Source of the DNA: Pseudomonas sp. JAI120
GTDB lineage: Bacteria; Pseudomonadota; Gammaproteobacteria; Pseudomonadales; Pseudomonadaceae
DNA length: 64,000 nucleotides
Direction: 5' to 3'
Assembly (NCBI RefSeq): GCF_014207255.1
Contig: NZ_JACHCZ010000002.1
Coordinates: 806,001-870,000 of the forward strand
Positions 1 through 10,192 of the stretch are shown in pieces. Position numbers and translations under genes: made by a program. Position 1 is the stretch's first letter. The number at the start of each line of letters is the position of its first letter. The notes beneath the pieces are model-generated. The model saw only the letters and a program-made list of their open reading frames with translations. It was not told the DNA's origin and did no database searches.

Positions 1-704
1 CCACCGCCCAAGGTAACCAGGCCGCGATCGATGCGGCCCAGGTCCAGCTTTCCTATACCCAGATTCGCTCCCCCGTCAGTGGCCGCGTCGGTATTCGCAA
101 TGTGGATGAAGGCAACTTCCTGCGTACCAGCGATACCCAGGGCCTGTTCTCCGTGACCCAGATCGACCCGATTGCCGTTGAGTTCTCTCTGCCGCAACAG
201 ATGCTGCCGACCCTGCAAGGCCTGATCGCCGCACCTACCCAGGCCAGCGTCGACGCCTACCTGGGTGCCGACACCGACGGCCAGACCGGTGATTTACTGG
301 GAGAAGGCCACTTGAGCCTGATCGACAACCAGATCAGCTCCACCACCGGCACCCTGCGCGCCAAGGCCGAGTTCAACAACGCCTCGCAACGCCTGTGGCC
401 GGGGCAACTGGTGACCATCAAGATCCAGACGGCCCTCGACAAAAATGCCTTGGTGGTGCCGCCGACCGTGGTGCAACGCGGCCTGGATTCGCACTTCGTG
501 TACCGGGTCAATGGCGACAAGGTTGAGGTGGTGCCGGTGCAAGTCACCTATCAAAACAGTGACGTGAACATCATCAAGGGCGTGCAGGCCGGTGACGTGC
601 TGGTCAGTGATGGCCAGTCGCGGCTCAAGGCCGGTGCCCAGGTGGAGGTGCTCAAGGAACCCCCGCAGGTGATCCAGACCGTCGACGCCAAGGTGCAGCC
701 ATGA
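1..704 (+). CDS. RND efflux periplasmic adaptor (MdtA/MexA-like), 3' part
   Basis: The reading frame is open from base 3 to the stop at 702-704, so this is the C-terminal part (about 233 residues) of a gene that begins before the window. It starts in the alpha-hairpin/lipoyl region (AQVQLSYTQIRSPVSGRVG), followed by the beta-barrel domain (about SVTQIDPIAVEFSLP) and the membrane-proximal domain (ALVVPPTVVQRG). This is the usual order in membrane-fusion proteins of tripartite pumps. Such proteins link the inner-membrane RND pump to an outer-membrane channel. The stop overlaps the start of the RND gene by 4 bases (ATGA), so the two are translationally coupled. The substrate cannot be told from sequence. 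Confidence 0.93.
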   Translation, partial: TAQGNQAAIDAAQVQLSYTQIRSPVSGRVGIRNVDEGNFLRTSDTQGLFSVTQIDPIAVEFSLPQQMLPTLQGLIAAPTQASVDAYLGADTDGQTGDLLGEGHLSLIDNQISSTTGTLRAKAEFNNASQRLWPGQLVTIKIQTALDKNALVVPPTVVQRGLDSHFVYRVNGDKVEVVPVQVTYQNSDVNIIKGVQAGDVLVSDGQSRLKAGAQVEVLKEPPQVIQTVDAKVQP

Positions 705-3700
705 ACGGCAGCCGTTCACCCTCGGCCTGGTGCGTCGACCACCCGGTCGCCACCCTGCTGCTGACCTTCGCCCTGGTGCTGCTCGGGATCATTGCCTTCC
801 CGCGCCTGGCCATCGCGCCACTGCCGGAGGCGGAATTTCCGACGATCCAGGTCGCCGCACAACTGCCCGGCGCCAGCCCGGACACCATGGCCTCCTCGGT
901 GGCGACGCCGCTGGAAGTGCAGTTCAGCGCCATCCCCGGCATGACCCAGATGACCTCCAGCAGTGCCTTGGGCTCAAGCCTGTTGACGCTGCAATTCACC
1001 CTCGACAAGAGCATCGACACCGCCGCGCAAGAAGTGCAGGCGGCGATCAACACCACATCCGGCAAGCTGCCCAGCGACATGCCAAGCCTGCCCACCTGGA
1101 AGAAGGTCAACCCGGCGGACAGCCCGGTACTGATCCTCAGTGTCAGCTCCGACAGCATGCCCAGCACCGAACTGAGTGACTATGTGGAAACCCTGCTGGC
1201 GCGGCAGATCAGCCAGATCGACGGCGTCGGCCAGATCAACATCACCGGCCAGCAACGCCCGGCGATCCGCGTACAGGCCTCCCCCGACAAACTCGCGGCC
1301 ATCGGCCTGACCCTGGCCGATATACGCCTGGCCATCCAGCAATCGAGCCTCAACCTGGCCAAGGGTGCGATCTACGGCGAAAACAGCGTGTCGACCCTGT
1401 CGACCAACGACCAACTGTTCCATCCGGAGGACTACGCCCAGTTGATCGTGTCCTACAAGGACGGCGCACCGGTGCAACTGCGCGATATTGCCAAAGTCAT
1501 CAACGGTTCGGAAAACGCCTACGTGCAGGCCTGGTCCGGCGACACTCCGGGGGTCAACCTGGTGATTTCGCGCCAGCCAGGCGCCAACATTGTCGAGACG
1601 GTGGACCGCATCCAGGCCGAGCTGCCGCGCCTGCAAGGCATGCTGCCGGCCTCGGTGCAGGTCAGCGTATTGTCTGACCGCACCAAGACCATCCGCGCGT
1701 CCCTGCATGAAGTGGAAGTGACCCTGCTGATCGCCATCCTGCTGGTGGTGGCGGTGATGGCGCTGTTCCTGCGCCAGTTGTCGGCGACGCTGATTGTGTC
1801 CAGCGTGCTCGGCGTGTCGCTGGTCGCCAGCTTTGCGCTGATGTACTTGATGGGCTTCAGCCTGAACAACCTGACCCTGGTGGCGATCGTGATCGCCGTG
1901 GGCTTTGTGGTGGACGATGCCATCGTGGTGGTGGAGAACATTCACCGCCACCTTGAGGCGGGGCTCGACAAGCGCGAAGCGGCGATCAAGGGCGCCGGCG
2001 AGATTGGCTTTACCGTGGTGTCCATCAGCTTCTCGCTGGTGGCGGCGTTTATTCCGCTGCTGTTCATGGGCGGTGTGGTCGGACGGTTGTTCAAGGAATT
2101 CGCGCTGACGGCCACCTCGACCATCCTGATTTCGGTGGTGGTCTCGTTGACCCTGGCGCCGACATTGGCGGCGCTGTTCATGCGTGCCCCGACCCATCCC
2201 GCCCACGATAAACCCGGCTTCAGCGAGCGCCTGCTGGCCGGCTATGCGCGCAACCTGCGCCGCGCGCTGGCCCATCAACGCACCATGGCCGCCATTTTCG
2301 TGGTGACCCTGGCCCTGGCCGTGGTCGGCTACGTGTTTATCCCCAAGGGCTTCTTTCCGGTACAGGACACCGGCTTTGTGCTCGGCACCAGCGAAGCGGC
2401 GGCCGATGTTTCGTACCCGGACATGGTGGCCAAGCACAAGGCCCTGGCCGAGATCGTCAAGGATGACCCCGCGGTGCAGGCGTTTTCCCATTCGGTGGGT
2501 GTGACCGGCAGCAACCAGACCATCGCCAATGGCCGCTTCTGGATCGCCTTGAAAGACCGGGGTGATCGCGACGTGTCCGCCAGCCAGTTTATCGACCGCA
2601 TCCGGCCCAAGCTCGCAAAAGTGCCGGGCATCGTGCTGTACCTGCGCGCCGGCCAGGACATCAACCTCAGCTCCGGCCCCAGCCGTGCCCAGTACCAGTA
2701 CGTACTCAAGAGCAATGACGGCCCGACACTCAACACCTGGACCCAGCGCCTGACCGAAAAACTGCGCGCCAACCCGGCGTTTCGCGACCTGTCCAACGAC
2801 CTGCAACTGGGCGGCAGCATTACCCATATCAGCATCGACCGGCAGGCCGCCGCGCGCTTTGGCCTGACCGCTACCGATGTCGACCAGGCGCTGTACGACG
2901 CTTTCGGTCAGCGCCAGATCAACGAGTTCCAGACCGAGATCAACCAGTATCAGGTAGTGCTGGAGCTGGACACCCAACAGCGCGGCAAGGCCGAAAGCCT
3001 GAACTACTTCTACCTGCGCTCGCCGTTGACCAACGAGATGGTGCCGTTGTCGGCGGTGGCCAAGGTCGACCCACCGACCGTGGGGCCCTTGTCCATCAGC
3101 CATGACGGTATGTTCCCCGCCGCCAACCTGTCGTTCAACCTGGCACCCGGTGTGGCGCTGGGTGACGCGGTGATCATGCTCAACCAGGCCAAGAATGAAA
3201 TCGGCATGCCGACCACCATCATCGGCAACTTCCAGGGCGCGGCCCAGGCGTTCCAGAGTTCGCTGGCCAGCCAGCCCTGGCTGATACTCGCGGCGCTGGT
3301 GGCGGTCTACATCATTCTGGGTGTGTTGTATGAGAGCTTCGTGCACCCGCTGACGATTATCTCCACCTTGCCCTCGGCGGGGTTGGGCGCACTGATCATG
3401 CTGTCGCTGATGGGCCGGGACTTTTCGATCATGGCGCTGATCGGCCTGGTGTTGCTGATCGGCATCGTGAAGAAGAACGGCATCCTGATGATCGACTTTG
3501 CCCTGGAGGCCCAGCGCGTCAGGGGCATGTCGCCGGAAGATGCGATCTACGAAGCCTGCGTCACGCGGTTCCGCCCGATCATCATGACCACCCTCGCCGC
3601 CCTGCTCGGTGCGGTACCGCTGATGCTCGGCGCCGGCCCCGGCGCGGAAATGCGCCAGCCCCTGGGCATTGCGGTGGTAGGCGGCTTGCTGGTGAGCCAG

Positions 3701-3796
3701 GCGCTGACGCTGTTCACCACACCGGTCATATACTTGTACCTTGAGAAATTTTTCCACCGGCCCAAACCAGCTGCCGAGCTGGCGACCACACACTGA
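701..3796 (+). CDS. RND multidrug efflux permease (MdtB/MdtC/MuxC-like)
   Basis: A 1031-residue protein, the usual length of an HAE1-type RND transporter. It has one N-terminal membrane helix (about 12-32), a large porter domain, a helix bundle from about 335, a second porter domain and a C-terminal bundle. The adjacent aspartates of the proton relay are at about D405-D406 in FVVDDAIVVVENI, and the C-terminal partner lysine lies in GIVKKNGILMIDF. It exports small molecules using the proton gradient. Only one RND subunit is present, unlike mdtABC/muxABC, which carry two, so the pump is probably a homotrimer. No outer-membrane channel gene follows. Confidence 0.95.
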   Translation: MNGSRSPSAWCVDHPVATLLLTFALVLLGIIAFPRLAIAPLPEAEFPTIQVAAQLPGASPDTMASSVATPLEVQFSAIPGMTQMTSSSALGSSLLTLQFTLDKSIDTAAQEVQAAINTTSGKLPSDMPSLPTWKKVNPADSPVLILSVSSDSMPSTELSDYVETLLARQISQIDGVGQINITGQQRPAIRVQASPDKLAAIGLTLADIRLAIQQSSLNLAKGAIYGENSVSTLSTNDQLFHPEDYAQLIVSYKDGAPVQLRDIAKVINGSENAYVQAWSGDTPGVNLVISRQPGANIVETVDRIQAELPRLQGMLPASVQVSVLSDRTKTIRASLHEVEVTLLIAILLVVAVMALFLRQLSATLIVSSVLGVSLVASFALMYLMGFSLNNLTLVAIVIAVGFVVDDAIVVVENIHRHLEAGLDKREAAIKGAGEIGFTVVSISFSLVAAFIPLLFMGGVVGRLFKEFALTATSTILISVVVSLTLAPTLAALFMRAPTHPAHDKPGFSERLLAGYARNLRRALAHQRTMAAIFVVTLALAVVGYVFIPKGFFPVQDTGFVLGTSEAAADVSYPDMVAKHKALAEIVKDDPAVQAFSHSVGVTGSNQTIANGRFWIALKDRGDRDVSASQFIDRIRPKLAKVPGIVLYLRAGQDINLSSGPSRAQYQYVLKSNDGPTLNTWTQRLTEKLRANPAFRDLSNDLQLGGSITHISIDRQAAARFGLTATDVDQALYDAFGQRQINEFQTEINQYQVVLELDTQQRGKAESLNYFYLRSPLTNEMVPLSAVAKVDPPTVGPLSISHDGMFPAANLSFNLAPGVALGDAVIMLNQAKNEIGMPTTIIGNFQGAAQAFQSSLASQPWLILAALVAVYIILGVLYESFVHPLTIISTLPSAGLGALIMLSLMGRDFSIMALIGLVLLIGIVKKNGILMIDFALEAQRVRGMSPEDAIYEACVTRFRPIIMTTLAALLGAVPLMLGAGPGAEMRQPLGIAVVGGLLVSQALTLFTTPVIYLYLEKFFHRPKPAAELATTH

Positions 3797-3827
3797 GGCC
3801 AAGGCACCGCCCTGGAGCAAAAGGCTC

Positions 3828-4505
3828 ATGCGCGTACTGATTGTTGAAGATGAAGAAAAAACCGCCGACTACCTGCACCGTGGCCTGACGGAGCAAGGCT
3901 ACGCCGTCGACGTGGCGCGCGAGGGCGTCGAGGGCCTGCACCTGGCGCTGGAGAACGATTACGCGGTGATCGTGCTCGACGTGATGCTGCCTGGCCTCGA
4001 CGGCTTTGGCGTGTTGCGCGCATTACGTGCGCGCAAGCAAACGCCGGTGATCATGCTCACCGCCCGTGAGCGCGTGGAAGACCGTATCCGCGGGCTACGC
4101 GAAGGTGCCGACGATTACCTCGGCAAACCGTTTTCATTCCTTGAACTGGTGGCGCGCCTGCAAGCCCTGACCCGCCGCAGCGGCGGCCACGAGCCCGTGC
4201 AAGTGACCGTCGCCGACCTGTGGATCGACTTGATCAGCCGCAAGGCCAGCCGCAACGGCGTGCGTCTGGACCTGACCGCCAAGGAGTTCTCGCTGCTCAG
4301 CGTATTGGCGCGGCGCCAGGGCGAGATCCTCTCCAAGACATCGATCGCAGAAATGGTCTGGGACATCAACTTCGACAGCGACGCCAACGTCGTGGAAGTG
4401 GCGATCAAGCGCCTGCGCGCCAAGCTTGACGGGCCGTTCGAACACAAGCTGCTGCACACCATTCGCGGCATGGGTTATGTACTGGAGAATCGCAGTGTCG
4501 GCTAA
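3828..4505 (+). CDS. OmpR-family response regulator (heavy-metal type, CopR/CusR-like)
   Basis: 225 residues: an N-terminal receiver with phospho-acceptor D51 (VIVLDVMLPGLDG) and conserved K100, then a C-terminal winged helix of the OmpR class (LTAKEFSLLSVLARR, RGMGYVLENR). ATG 3828 is chosen because the receiver begins with MRVLIVEDE directly there and a GGAG lies about 10 bases upstream; an open frame runs further upstream but has no domain. It lies 31 bases after the RND gene and overlaps the kinase gene, so it probably regulates the pump. Best matches by eye are metal-responsive regulators, but the signal is unknown. Confidence 0.93.
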   Translation: MRVLIVEDEEKTADYLHRGLTEQGYAVDVAREGVEGLHLALENDYAVIVLDVMLPGLDGFGVLRALRARKQTPVIMLTARERVEDRIRGLREGADDYLGKPFSFLELVARLQALTRRSGGHEPVQVTVADLWIDLISRKASRNGVRLDLTAKEFSLLSVLARRQGEILSKTSIAEMVWDINFDSDANVVEVAIKRLRAKLDGPFEHKLLHTIRGMGYVLENRSVG

Positions 4506-5859
4506 CTCCATTGCCCTGCGCCTCAGCAGCATGTTCACCCTGGTGGCGGCGCTGATATTCCTGTTGATCGGCGGCGCGCTGTATCAGCAGGTAGACCGCA
4601 GCCTGGGCTTGCTACCCGGGGCGGAGCTGGATGCGCGCTACAGCGTGTTGGAATCCTCCGTGAACCGCTTCGGCACACCGGACCATTGGGTGAAGATTCA
4701 AGCCAAGCTCAAATTATTGGGTGAGGAAGACAAGCGTATTCGCTTCTGGGTCGTCAGCAGCGATCCGAACTACGAGTATGGCAACCCCGACGCGCAGATC
4801 CGCGCCTTCGCCGAAGGCCCAACGGGTAAGCGCGATCTGCGCCTGCCGGGGCGCGACTACCCATTCAAAGTGCTGGTGAGCCAGTTCCCGGCCAAGGACC
4901 TACGCCCGCCGTTGCGTTTCATGATCGCCATCGACACCGAAAACTTCCGTGCCACCCAGCACCATCTGCTGGTGGCTTTGGTCAGTCTGGCGCTGGTCGG
5001 CGTGGTGCTGGCAGCGCTGCTGGGGTTCTGGGTTTCGCGCATTGGCCTCAAGCCGCTGAGCAAACTTTCGGATGAAGCGCAGAAGCTGGCGCCGCCGAAG
5101 CTCTCCGGGCGCCTGCAACTGTCGCCGCTGCCGCCGGAGCTGAGTCAGTTCGTCAACTCATTCAACGCCACCCTAGACCGCGTGGAACAGGCTTACTCGC
5201 GACTGGAGTCGTTCAACGCCGACGTCGCCCACGAACTGCGTTCGCCGTTGACCAACCTGATCGGCCAGACCCAGGTTGCCCTGACGCGCGGGCGTTCGGC
5301 CGAGCATTACTTCGAGGTGCTGCAATCCAACCTCGAGGAACTGGAACGCCTGCGTTCGATCATCAACGACATGCTGTTCCTCGCCAGCGCCGACCAGGGC
5401 AGCAAGGCCACCAAGCTGATTGAAAGCTCATTGGCCGACGAGGTCGCCACCACCCTCGACTACCTGGACTTCATCCTCGAAGACGCCCAGGTCCGGGTGC
5501 AGGTCCACGGCGACGCCCAGGTGCAGATCGAAAAAGCCCACTTGCGCCGCGCCCTGATCAACCTGCTGAGCAATGCGGTGCAGCACACCGCGCCCGGGCA
5601 GGTGATCGACGTGAACATTGATGTGCTGGAGCATCAGGTCGCCATCGGCGTGACCAACCCTGGCGAGGTGATCGCCAGCGAACACCTGCCACGCTTGTTC
5701 GAACGCTTCTATCGGGTGGATGCGTCGCGCAGCAACAGCGGGGCGAACCACGGTTTGGGCCTGGCCATCGTCAAGGCAATTGCGCTGATGCATGGCGGCG
5801 ATGTGTTCGTGCGCAGCGACGTCAGTGGCAATACCTTCGGCATTACCTTGCCGGTCTAG
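4495..5859 (+). CDS. Sensor histidine kinase (heavy-metal sensor family, CusS-like)
   Basis: 454 residues from GTG 4495, which overlaps the regulator stop by 11 bases. It has a first membrane helix (about 12-34), a periplasmic loop of about 130 residues, a second helix (about 160-182), a HAMP segment, the H-box with H246 (FNADVAHELRSPLTN), the N-box (LRRALINLLSNAVQHT) and a G-box (GLGLAIVKAIALMHGG). It phosphorylates the neighbouring regulator. An ATG at 4531 is a later alternative start, but it would remove the residues before the first membrane helix. The signal may be a metal or another pump substrate; the sequence does not decide. Confidence 0.92.
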   Translation: MSANSIALRLSSMFTLVAALIFLLIGGALYQQVDRSLGLLPGAELDARYSVLESSVNRFGTPDHWVKIQAKLKLLGEEDKRIRFWVVSSDPNYEYGNPDAQIRAFAEGPTGKRDLRLPGRDYPFKVLVSQFPAKDLRPPLRFMIAIDTENFRATQHHLLVALVSLALVGVVLAALLGFWVSRIGLKPLSKLSDEAQKLAPPKLSGRLQLSPLPPELSQFVNSFNATLDRVEQAYSRLESFNADVAHELRSPLTNLIGQTQVALTRGRSAEHYFEVLQSNLEELERLRSIINDMLFLASADQGSKATKLIESSLADEVATTLDYLDFILEDAQVRVQVHGDAQVQIEKAHLRRALINLLSNAVQHTAPGQVIDVNIDVLEHQVAIGVTNPGEVIASEHLPRLFERFYRVDASRSNSGANHGLGLAIVKAIALMHGGDVFVRSDVSGNTFGITLPV

Positions 5860-6147
5860 ACACCTCTCACATGGCCTTCAGCATCACTGTTGCGATTTGG
5901 GCAACAGTCATTATCTTGTTACACTCTGTATCGCAGCGCTCGCCTGCGTTAATTTGACGCATCGATGAGCGCGACGGCAAAGGCAGCTGACCCGCTTACC
6001 CGAATTTCCCTCGACTTATTTCCAGGGCTCTACACTGGGAATCTGTCTTAAAGCCGCTGACTTCAGCGGCTTTTTTTTGCCGTAAAAAAAGGCCAGGCAC
6101 ACCCCCACGACATTGGCCGTTTTCGATTGACCAAAGGAGCTGTACCG
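5860..6147. other. Intergenic region with orphan terminator; possible small RNA
   Basis: A stretch of 288 bases between the kinase stop and the porin start with no convincing coding frame. It holds an imperfect palindrome around 5888-5906 (TGTTGC...GGGCAACA), promoter-like AT-rich sequence near 5910-5930 (TTGCGA / TATCTT, 16 bases apart), and a strong intrinsic terminator at 6051-6078. The terminator is 190 bases past the kinase stop and 70 bases before the porin start, so it may end a short independent RNA or a porin leader. Confidence 0.4.
6051..6078 (+). terminator. Rho-independent terminator upstream of porin gene
   Basis: An 8-base-pair stem GCCGCTGA/TCAGCGGC with a 2-base loop as written is followed by eight T. 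It is flanked by A and T runs, so it could work in both directions, but the T run is longest on the plus strand. Confidence 0.85.
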
Positions 6148-7476
6148 GTGAAGAACTCGCTGACGCTCACCCCGTTATTCCTCGCGATTGCAGCAACGAT
6201 CGTTCCCCTTGCCCACGCGGCAGACACCACTCCCGCCGACGGATTCGTCGAAGGCTCGCACCTCAACATCAACACCCGCAACTATTACATGAACCGCGAC
6301 CGTCGCGACATCCACACCGATGACAGCAAGGAGTGGGGCCAAGGTTTTATTGGCACCTTCGAATCCGGCTACACCCAGGGCACCGTCGGCTTCGGTCTGG
6401 ACGCCCACGCCATGCTCGGCCTCAAGCTCGACGGCGGTGGCGGCACCGACGGTTCCAGCATCCTTCCCTACGGCAGCACTGACGGCAGCGGTAAAGCGCC
6501 CGGTTCGTTCTCCACCGCAGGGGGTACCTTGAAGATGCGCGCCTTCGATACCGAGTTGAAGGCCGGTGACCTGTTCCTCAACAACCCGGTGATCGCCGGC
6601 GGCATGACGCGCATGCTGCCGCAGACCTTCCGGGGTGTGAGCCTGACTAACCACAGCTTCGACGGCTGGTTGCTCGAAGGCGGCCAGGCCAGCTTCACCA
6701 AGCTCTACAACCAGAGCGGCCACCGACGCATCGGCACCAGCTATGGCGTATTGCCCAGTAACGCTGACAGCCAGCACATGAATTGGGCGGGCGTGTCGTT
6801 CAGCGGCATCCCGGGAGTGACCAGCAACCTGTACGCTTCCGAACTCAAGGACGTGTGGCACCAGTACTACTACGACCTGGACTACACCTACGCGTTGAAC
6901 GACCTGGTCAGCCTCAACCCGGGCCTGCACTACTACCACACCCAGGACACCGGACAGTCGCTGCTCGGTGATATCGACAACAACACCTATAGCCTGCATT
7001 TCACCGTCGGCGTGGGTCACCACAGCGTCACCGCCGCCTACCAGCGGGTCAACGGCAACACGCCGTTCGACTACATCAGCCAGGGCGACAGCGTGTACCT
7101 GGACAACTCCCAGCAATACTCGGACTTCAACGGCCCCAACGAACGCTCGTGGAAGCTCAAGTACGCCTACGACTTTGCCGGCCTCGGCATGCCCGGCCTG
7201 ACCTCGGCGGTGTCCTACATCAGCGGTAAGACCGACCTGACCAAGGTCGACCCGCAAAGCCGTGGCTACAGTGCCTGGTACAGCGCCGATGGCAAGGACG
7301 CCAAACACTGGGAACGGGATATCGATTTGAAGTATGTGGTGCAGGGCGGCAAGGCCAAGGACTTGGCGGTGCGCCTGCAATGGGCGACCAATCGTGGCAG
7401 CAATGGCTACTCGGCGGTGGATCGGGATGTGGATGAATACCGGGTGATCGTCGACTATCCGATCAACGTGTTCTGA
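6148..7476 (+). CDS. OprD-family outer-membrane porin
   Basis: 442 residues with an N-terminal signal peptide ([23 protein letters not shown], cleavage near residue 24), then the OprD signature: [19 protein letters not shown], alternating aromatic beta strands and a terminal phenylalanine (YPINVF) typical of outer-membrane barrels. These Pseudomonas barrels pass amino acids, carboxylates or peptides. GTG 6148 is preferred over TTG 6127 because AAAGGAG lies 8 bases upstream of it and it starts directly with the signal peptide. The substrate is unknown. It may be controlled by the structured region upstream. Confidence 0.92.
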   Translation: MKNSLTLTPLFLAIAATIVPLAHAADTTPADGFVEGSHLNINTRNYYMNRDRRDIHTDDSKEWGQGFIGTFESGYTQGTVGFGLDAHAMLGLKLDGGGGTDGSSILPYGSTDGSGKAPGSFSTAGGTLKMRAFDTELKAGDLFLNNPVIAGGMTRMLPQTFRGVSLTNHSFDGWLLEGGQASFTKLYNQSGHRRIGTSYGVLPSNADSQHMNWAGVSFSGIPGVTSNLYASELKDVWHQYYYDLDYTYALNDLVSLNPGLHYYHTQDTGQSLLGDIDNNTYSLHFTVGVGHHSVTAAYQRVNGNTPFDYISQGDSVYLDNSQQYSDFNGPNERSWKLKYAYDFAGLGMPGLTSAVSYISGKTDLTKVDPQSRGYSAWYSADGKDAKHWERDIDLKYVVQGGKAKDLAVRLQWATNRGSNGYSAVDRDVDEYRVIVDYPINVF

Positions 7477-7561
7477 CACTCGGATCTTTCTTTTTTACCG
7501 AGTATTTAATTTTCATCGGGTACAACTAAACTGCCAGTATTGTCCCGCTGAAGTTTGCCCG

Positions 7562-9055
7562 ATGAGTCCACCCCGCGTTCGAAACCTACCGGCACACCCA
7601 GAGCTATTACTGCTTCTGGGCAGTGGCCTTACCGTCGCCCTGATCGTGGTCATCGTCGCGGTGTTGCTGATTCGCGAACACGCCAGCACCCTGCAGGCCG
7701 CGACGCGTTCAACCACCAATATTGCCCAGTTGATCAATGCCGACGTGCTGCGTAACGTCGAACTCTACGACCTGGCCCTCAAGGGGTTGATTGCTGCCAG
7801 GCAACGTGAGGATCTGTCCCAGGTTTCTGCGAATATCCAGCACCTGGTGCAGTTTGACCTGTCCACCGCCGCGCCTTTCAAAGGTGAAGTGCTGTTGTTG
7901 GATGCCAATGGCGCGGTGATCGCCGATTCTTCCACCCTGCAGCCCACCCCGCGCAATTTTGCCAACCGCGATTACTTCCAGGTGCATACCAAGGACGCCC
8001 AGGCCGGCTTGTATATCAGCCGGCCGTTCAAGATTCATTGCGACTGCGACCAGGTCTGGCGCATGGCATTCAGCCGGCGTGTGTCGGGGCCTAACGGTGA
8101 GTTTGCTGGCGTTGCGGTCGCGACCATGCGCCTGGCGTATTTCGACCAGTTGTTCAACACCGTCACCATCGGCAACAGCAGCAGCGTCAACCTGCTTAAT
8201 AAAAAAGGCTTTTTATTGGCCCAGCAGCCGCTGCTCGAAAGCGACATGATCGACAAGGACCTGAGCGATCGACCGAATTTCAAGAGGATACTGCATGAAG
8301 GCAGTGGCACCTTCCAGGCCATCTCTGCCATCAGCGGCAAGGAGCGTCTGTACACCTTCACCAATGTGGGTGAGCTACCGCTGATTGTGGTGGTGGCACT
8401 GTCCAGCCAGGATGTATTCGCCCCCTGGAAACGCGCTGCGCTACTGACCAGTGGCGCCACCGGCATCCTGTGTATCGGTTTGTTATGGCTGACCTGGATG
8501 CTGCGCCGCGAACTGCGACGCCGCTATCGCGCGGAACGTGTGCTGTCAGAACTGGCAGCCATCGACGCGCTGACCGGCTTGGCCAACCGTCGCATCCTGG
8601 ATGAACGCCTGCGCCTTGAATGGGACCGCGCGCAACGCTCGCTCGAACCACTGACCGTGCTGATGATCGACGTCGACCACTTCAAAGCCTTCAATGACCG
8701 CCATGGCCATCACGGTGGAGACGCGGCATTGCGCATTGTGGCTCAGGTGATAGGCGCCAATATCCGCCGCCCGGCTGATCTCGCGGCGCGCTATGGCGGC
8801 GAGGAATTCGCGGTGGTGCTGCCCCATACGGACGCGAAGGGTGCCTGGGTCATCGCCGAGCATATCCGCAGCAGCATCGAGCATTTGCCAAGGATGGCCG
8901 GGGATGAGCGGCCGATTACGGCGAGCATCGGCATGAGCACCTGGGACAAGCGCAGCCGTATGTCCCTGGAGGCGTTGCTGCTCAGTGCGGACCGGGCGTT
9001 GTATGAGGCCAAGCACACGGGGCGCAATCGGATTGTGGATGCCTCGGCAGCCTGA
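7562..9055 (+). CDS. Membrane-bound diguanylate cyclase with periplasmic sensor
   Basis: 497 residues. There is a membrane helix at about 17-38, a periplasmic Cache-type sensor domain (about 45-290, with ANRDYFQVH typical of dCache folds), a second helix at about 298-318 and a C-terminal GGDEF domain. The active site is GGEEF at 412-416, so it should make cyclic di-GMP from GTP. An RxxD inhibitory site (RPAD) sits five residues before it, so product feedback is expected. No EAL domain is present. ATG 7562 has only a weak ribosome site. The gene stands alone, and the ligand is unknown. Confidence 0.92.
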   Translation: MSPPRVRNLPAHPELLLLLGSGLTVALIVVIVAVLLIREHASTLQAATRSTTNIAQLINADVLRNVELYDLALKGLIAARQREDLSQVSANIQHLVQFDLSTAAPFKGEVLLLDANGAVIADSSTLQPTPRNFANRDYFQVHTKDAQAGLYISRPFKIHCDCDQVWRMAFSRRVSGPNGEFAGVAVATMRLAYFDQLFNTVTIGNSSSVNLLNKKGFLLAQQPLLESDMIDKDLSDRPNFKRILHEGSGTFQAISAISGKERLYTFTNVGELPLIVVVALSSQDVFAPWKRAALLTSGATGILCIGLLWLTWMLRRELRRRYRAERVLSELAAIDALTGLANRRILDERLRLEWDRAQRSLEPLTVLMIDVDHFKAFNDRHGHHGGDAALRIVAQVIGANIRRPADLAARYGGEEFAVVLPHTDAKGAWVIAEHIRSSIEHLPRMAGDERPITASIGMSTWDKRSRMSLEALLLSADRALYEAKHTGRNRIVDASAA

Positions 9056-9067
9056 ATAGCGCAAGCG

Positions 9068-9103
9068 GCCCTCGTGGCGAGCGGGCTTGCCCGGCAAGGG
9101 AAG
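9068..9103. repeat. REP-like palindrome
   Basis: GGCGAGCGGGCTTGCC and flanking bases form a short hairpin of the kind widely dispersed in fluorescent Pseudomonas intergenic regions. It lies between the convergent diguanylate cyclase and lpxC genes. Confidence 0.6.
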
Positions 9104-9114
9104 TGTCCAGACAA

Positions 9115-9143
9115 TAAAAAAGGCCACCCGAAGGCAGCCTTTA
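9115..9143 (-). terminator. Terminator of lpxC (end of dcw cluster)
   Basis: Read on minus, a 9-base stem AAGGCTGCC/GGTGGCCTT with a TTCG tetraloop is followed by TTTTTT. It lies 26 bases past the lpxC stop. Confidence 0.88.
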
Positions 9144-9168
9144 AAAACTAAAGAAAGAGAGTTGTTAC

Positions 9169-10116
<948 letters not shown>

Positions 10117-10192
10117 TCAACAAAGGCTGGCGATAATAGCAGACCAGACCTTTGCTGAACACCAATCACCTTCATAGCCCTGATACATTCCA

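Noticed and set aside
974..3829. 951-residue open frame antisense to the RND pump
   Set aside because: High-GC shadow frame rich in His, Gln and Arg, opposite a full-length pump with intact motifs.
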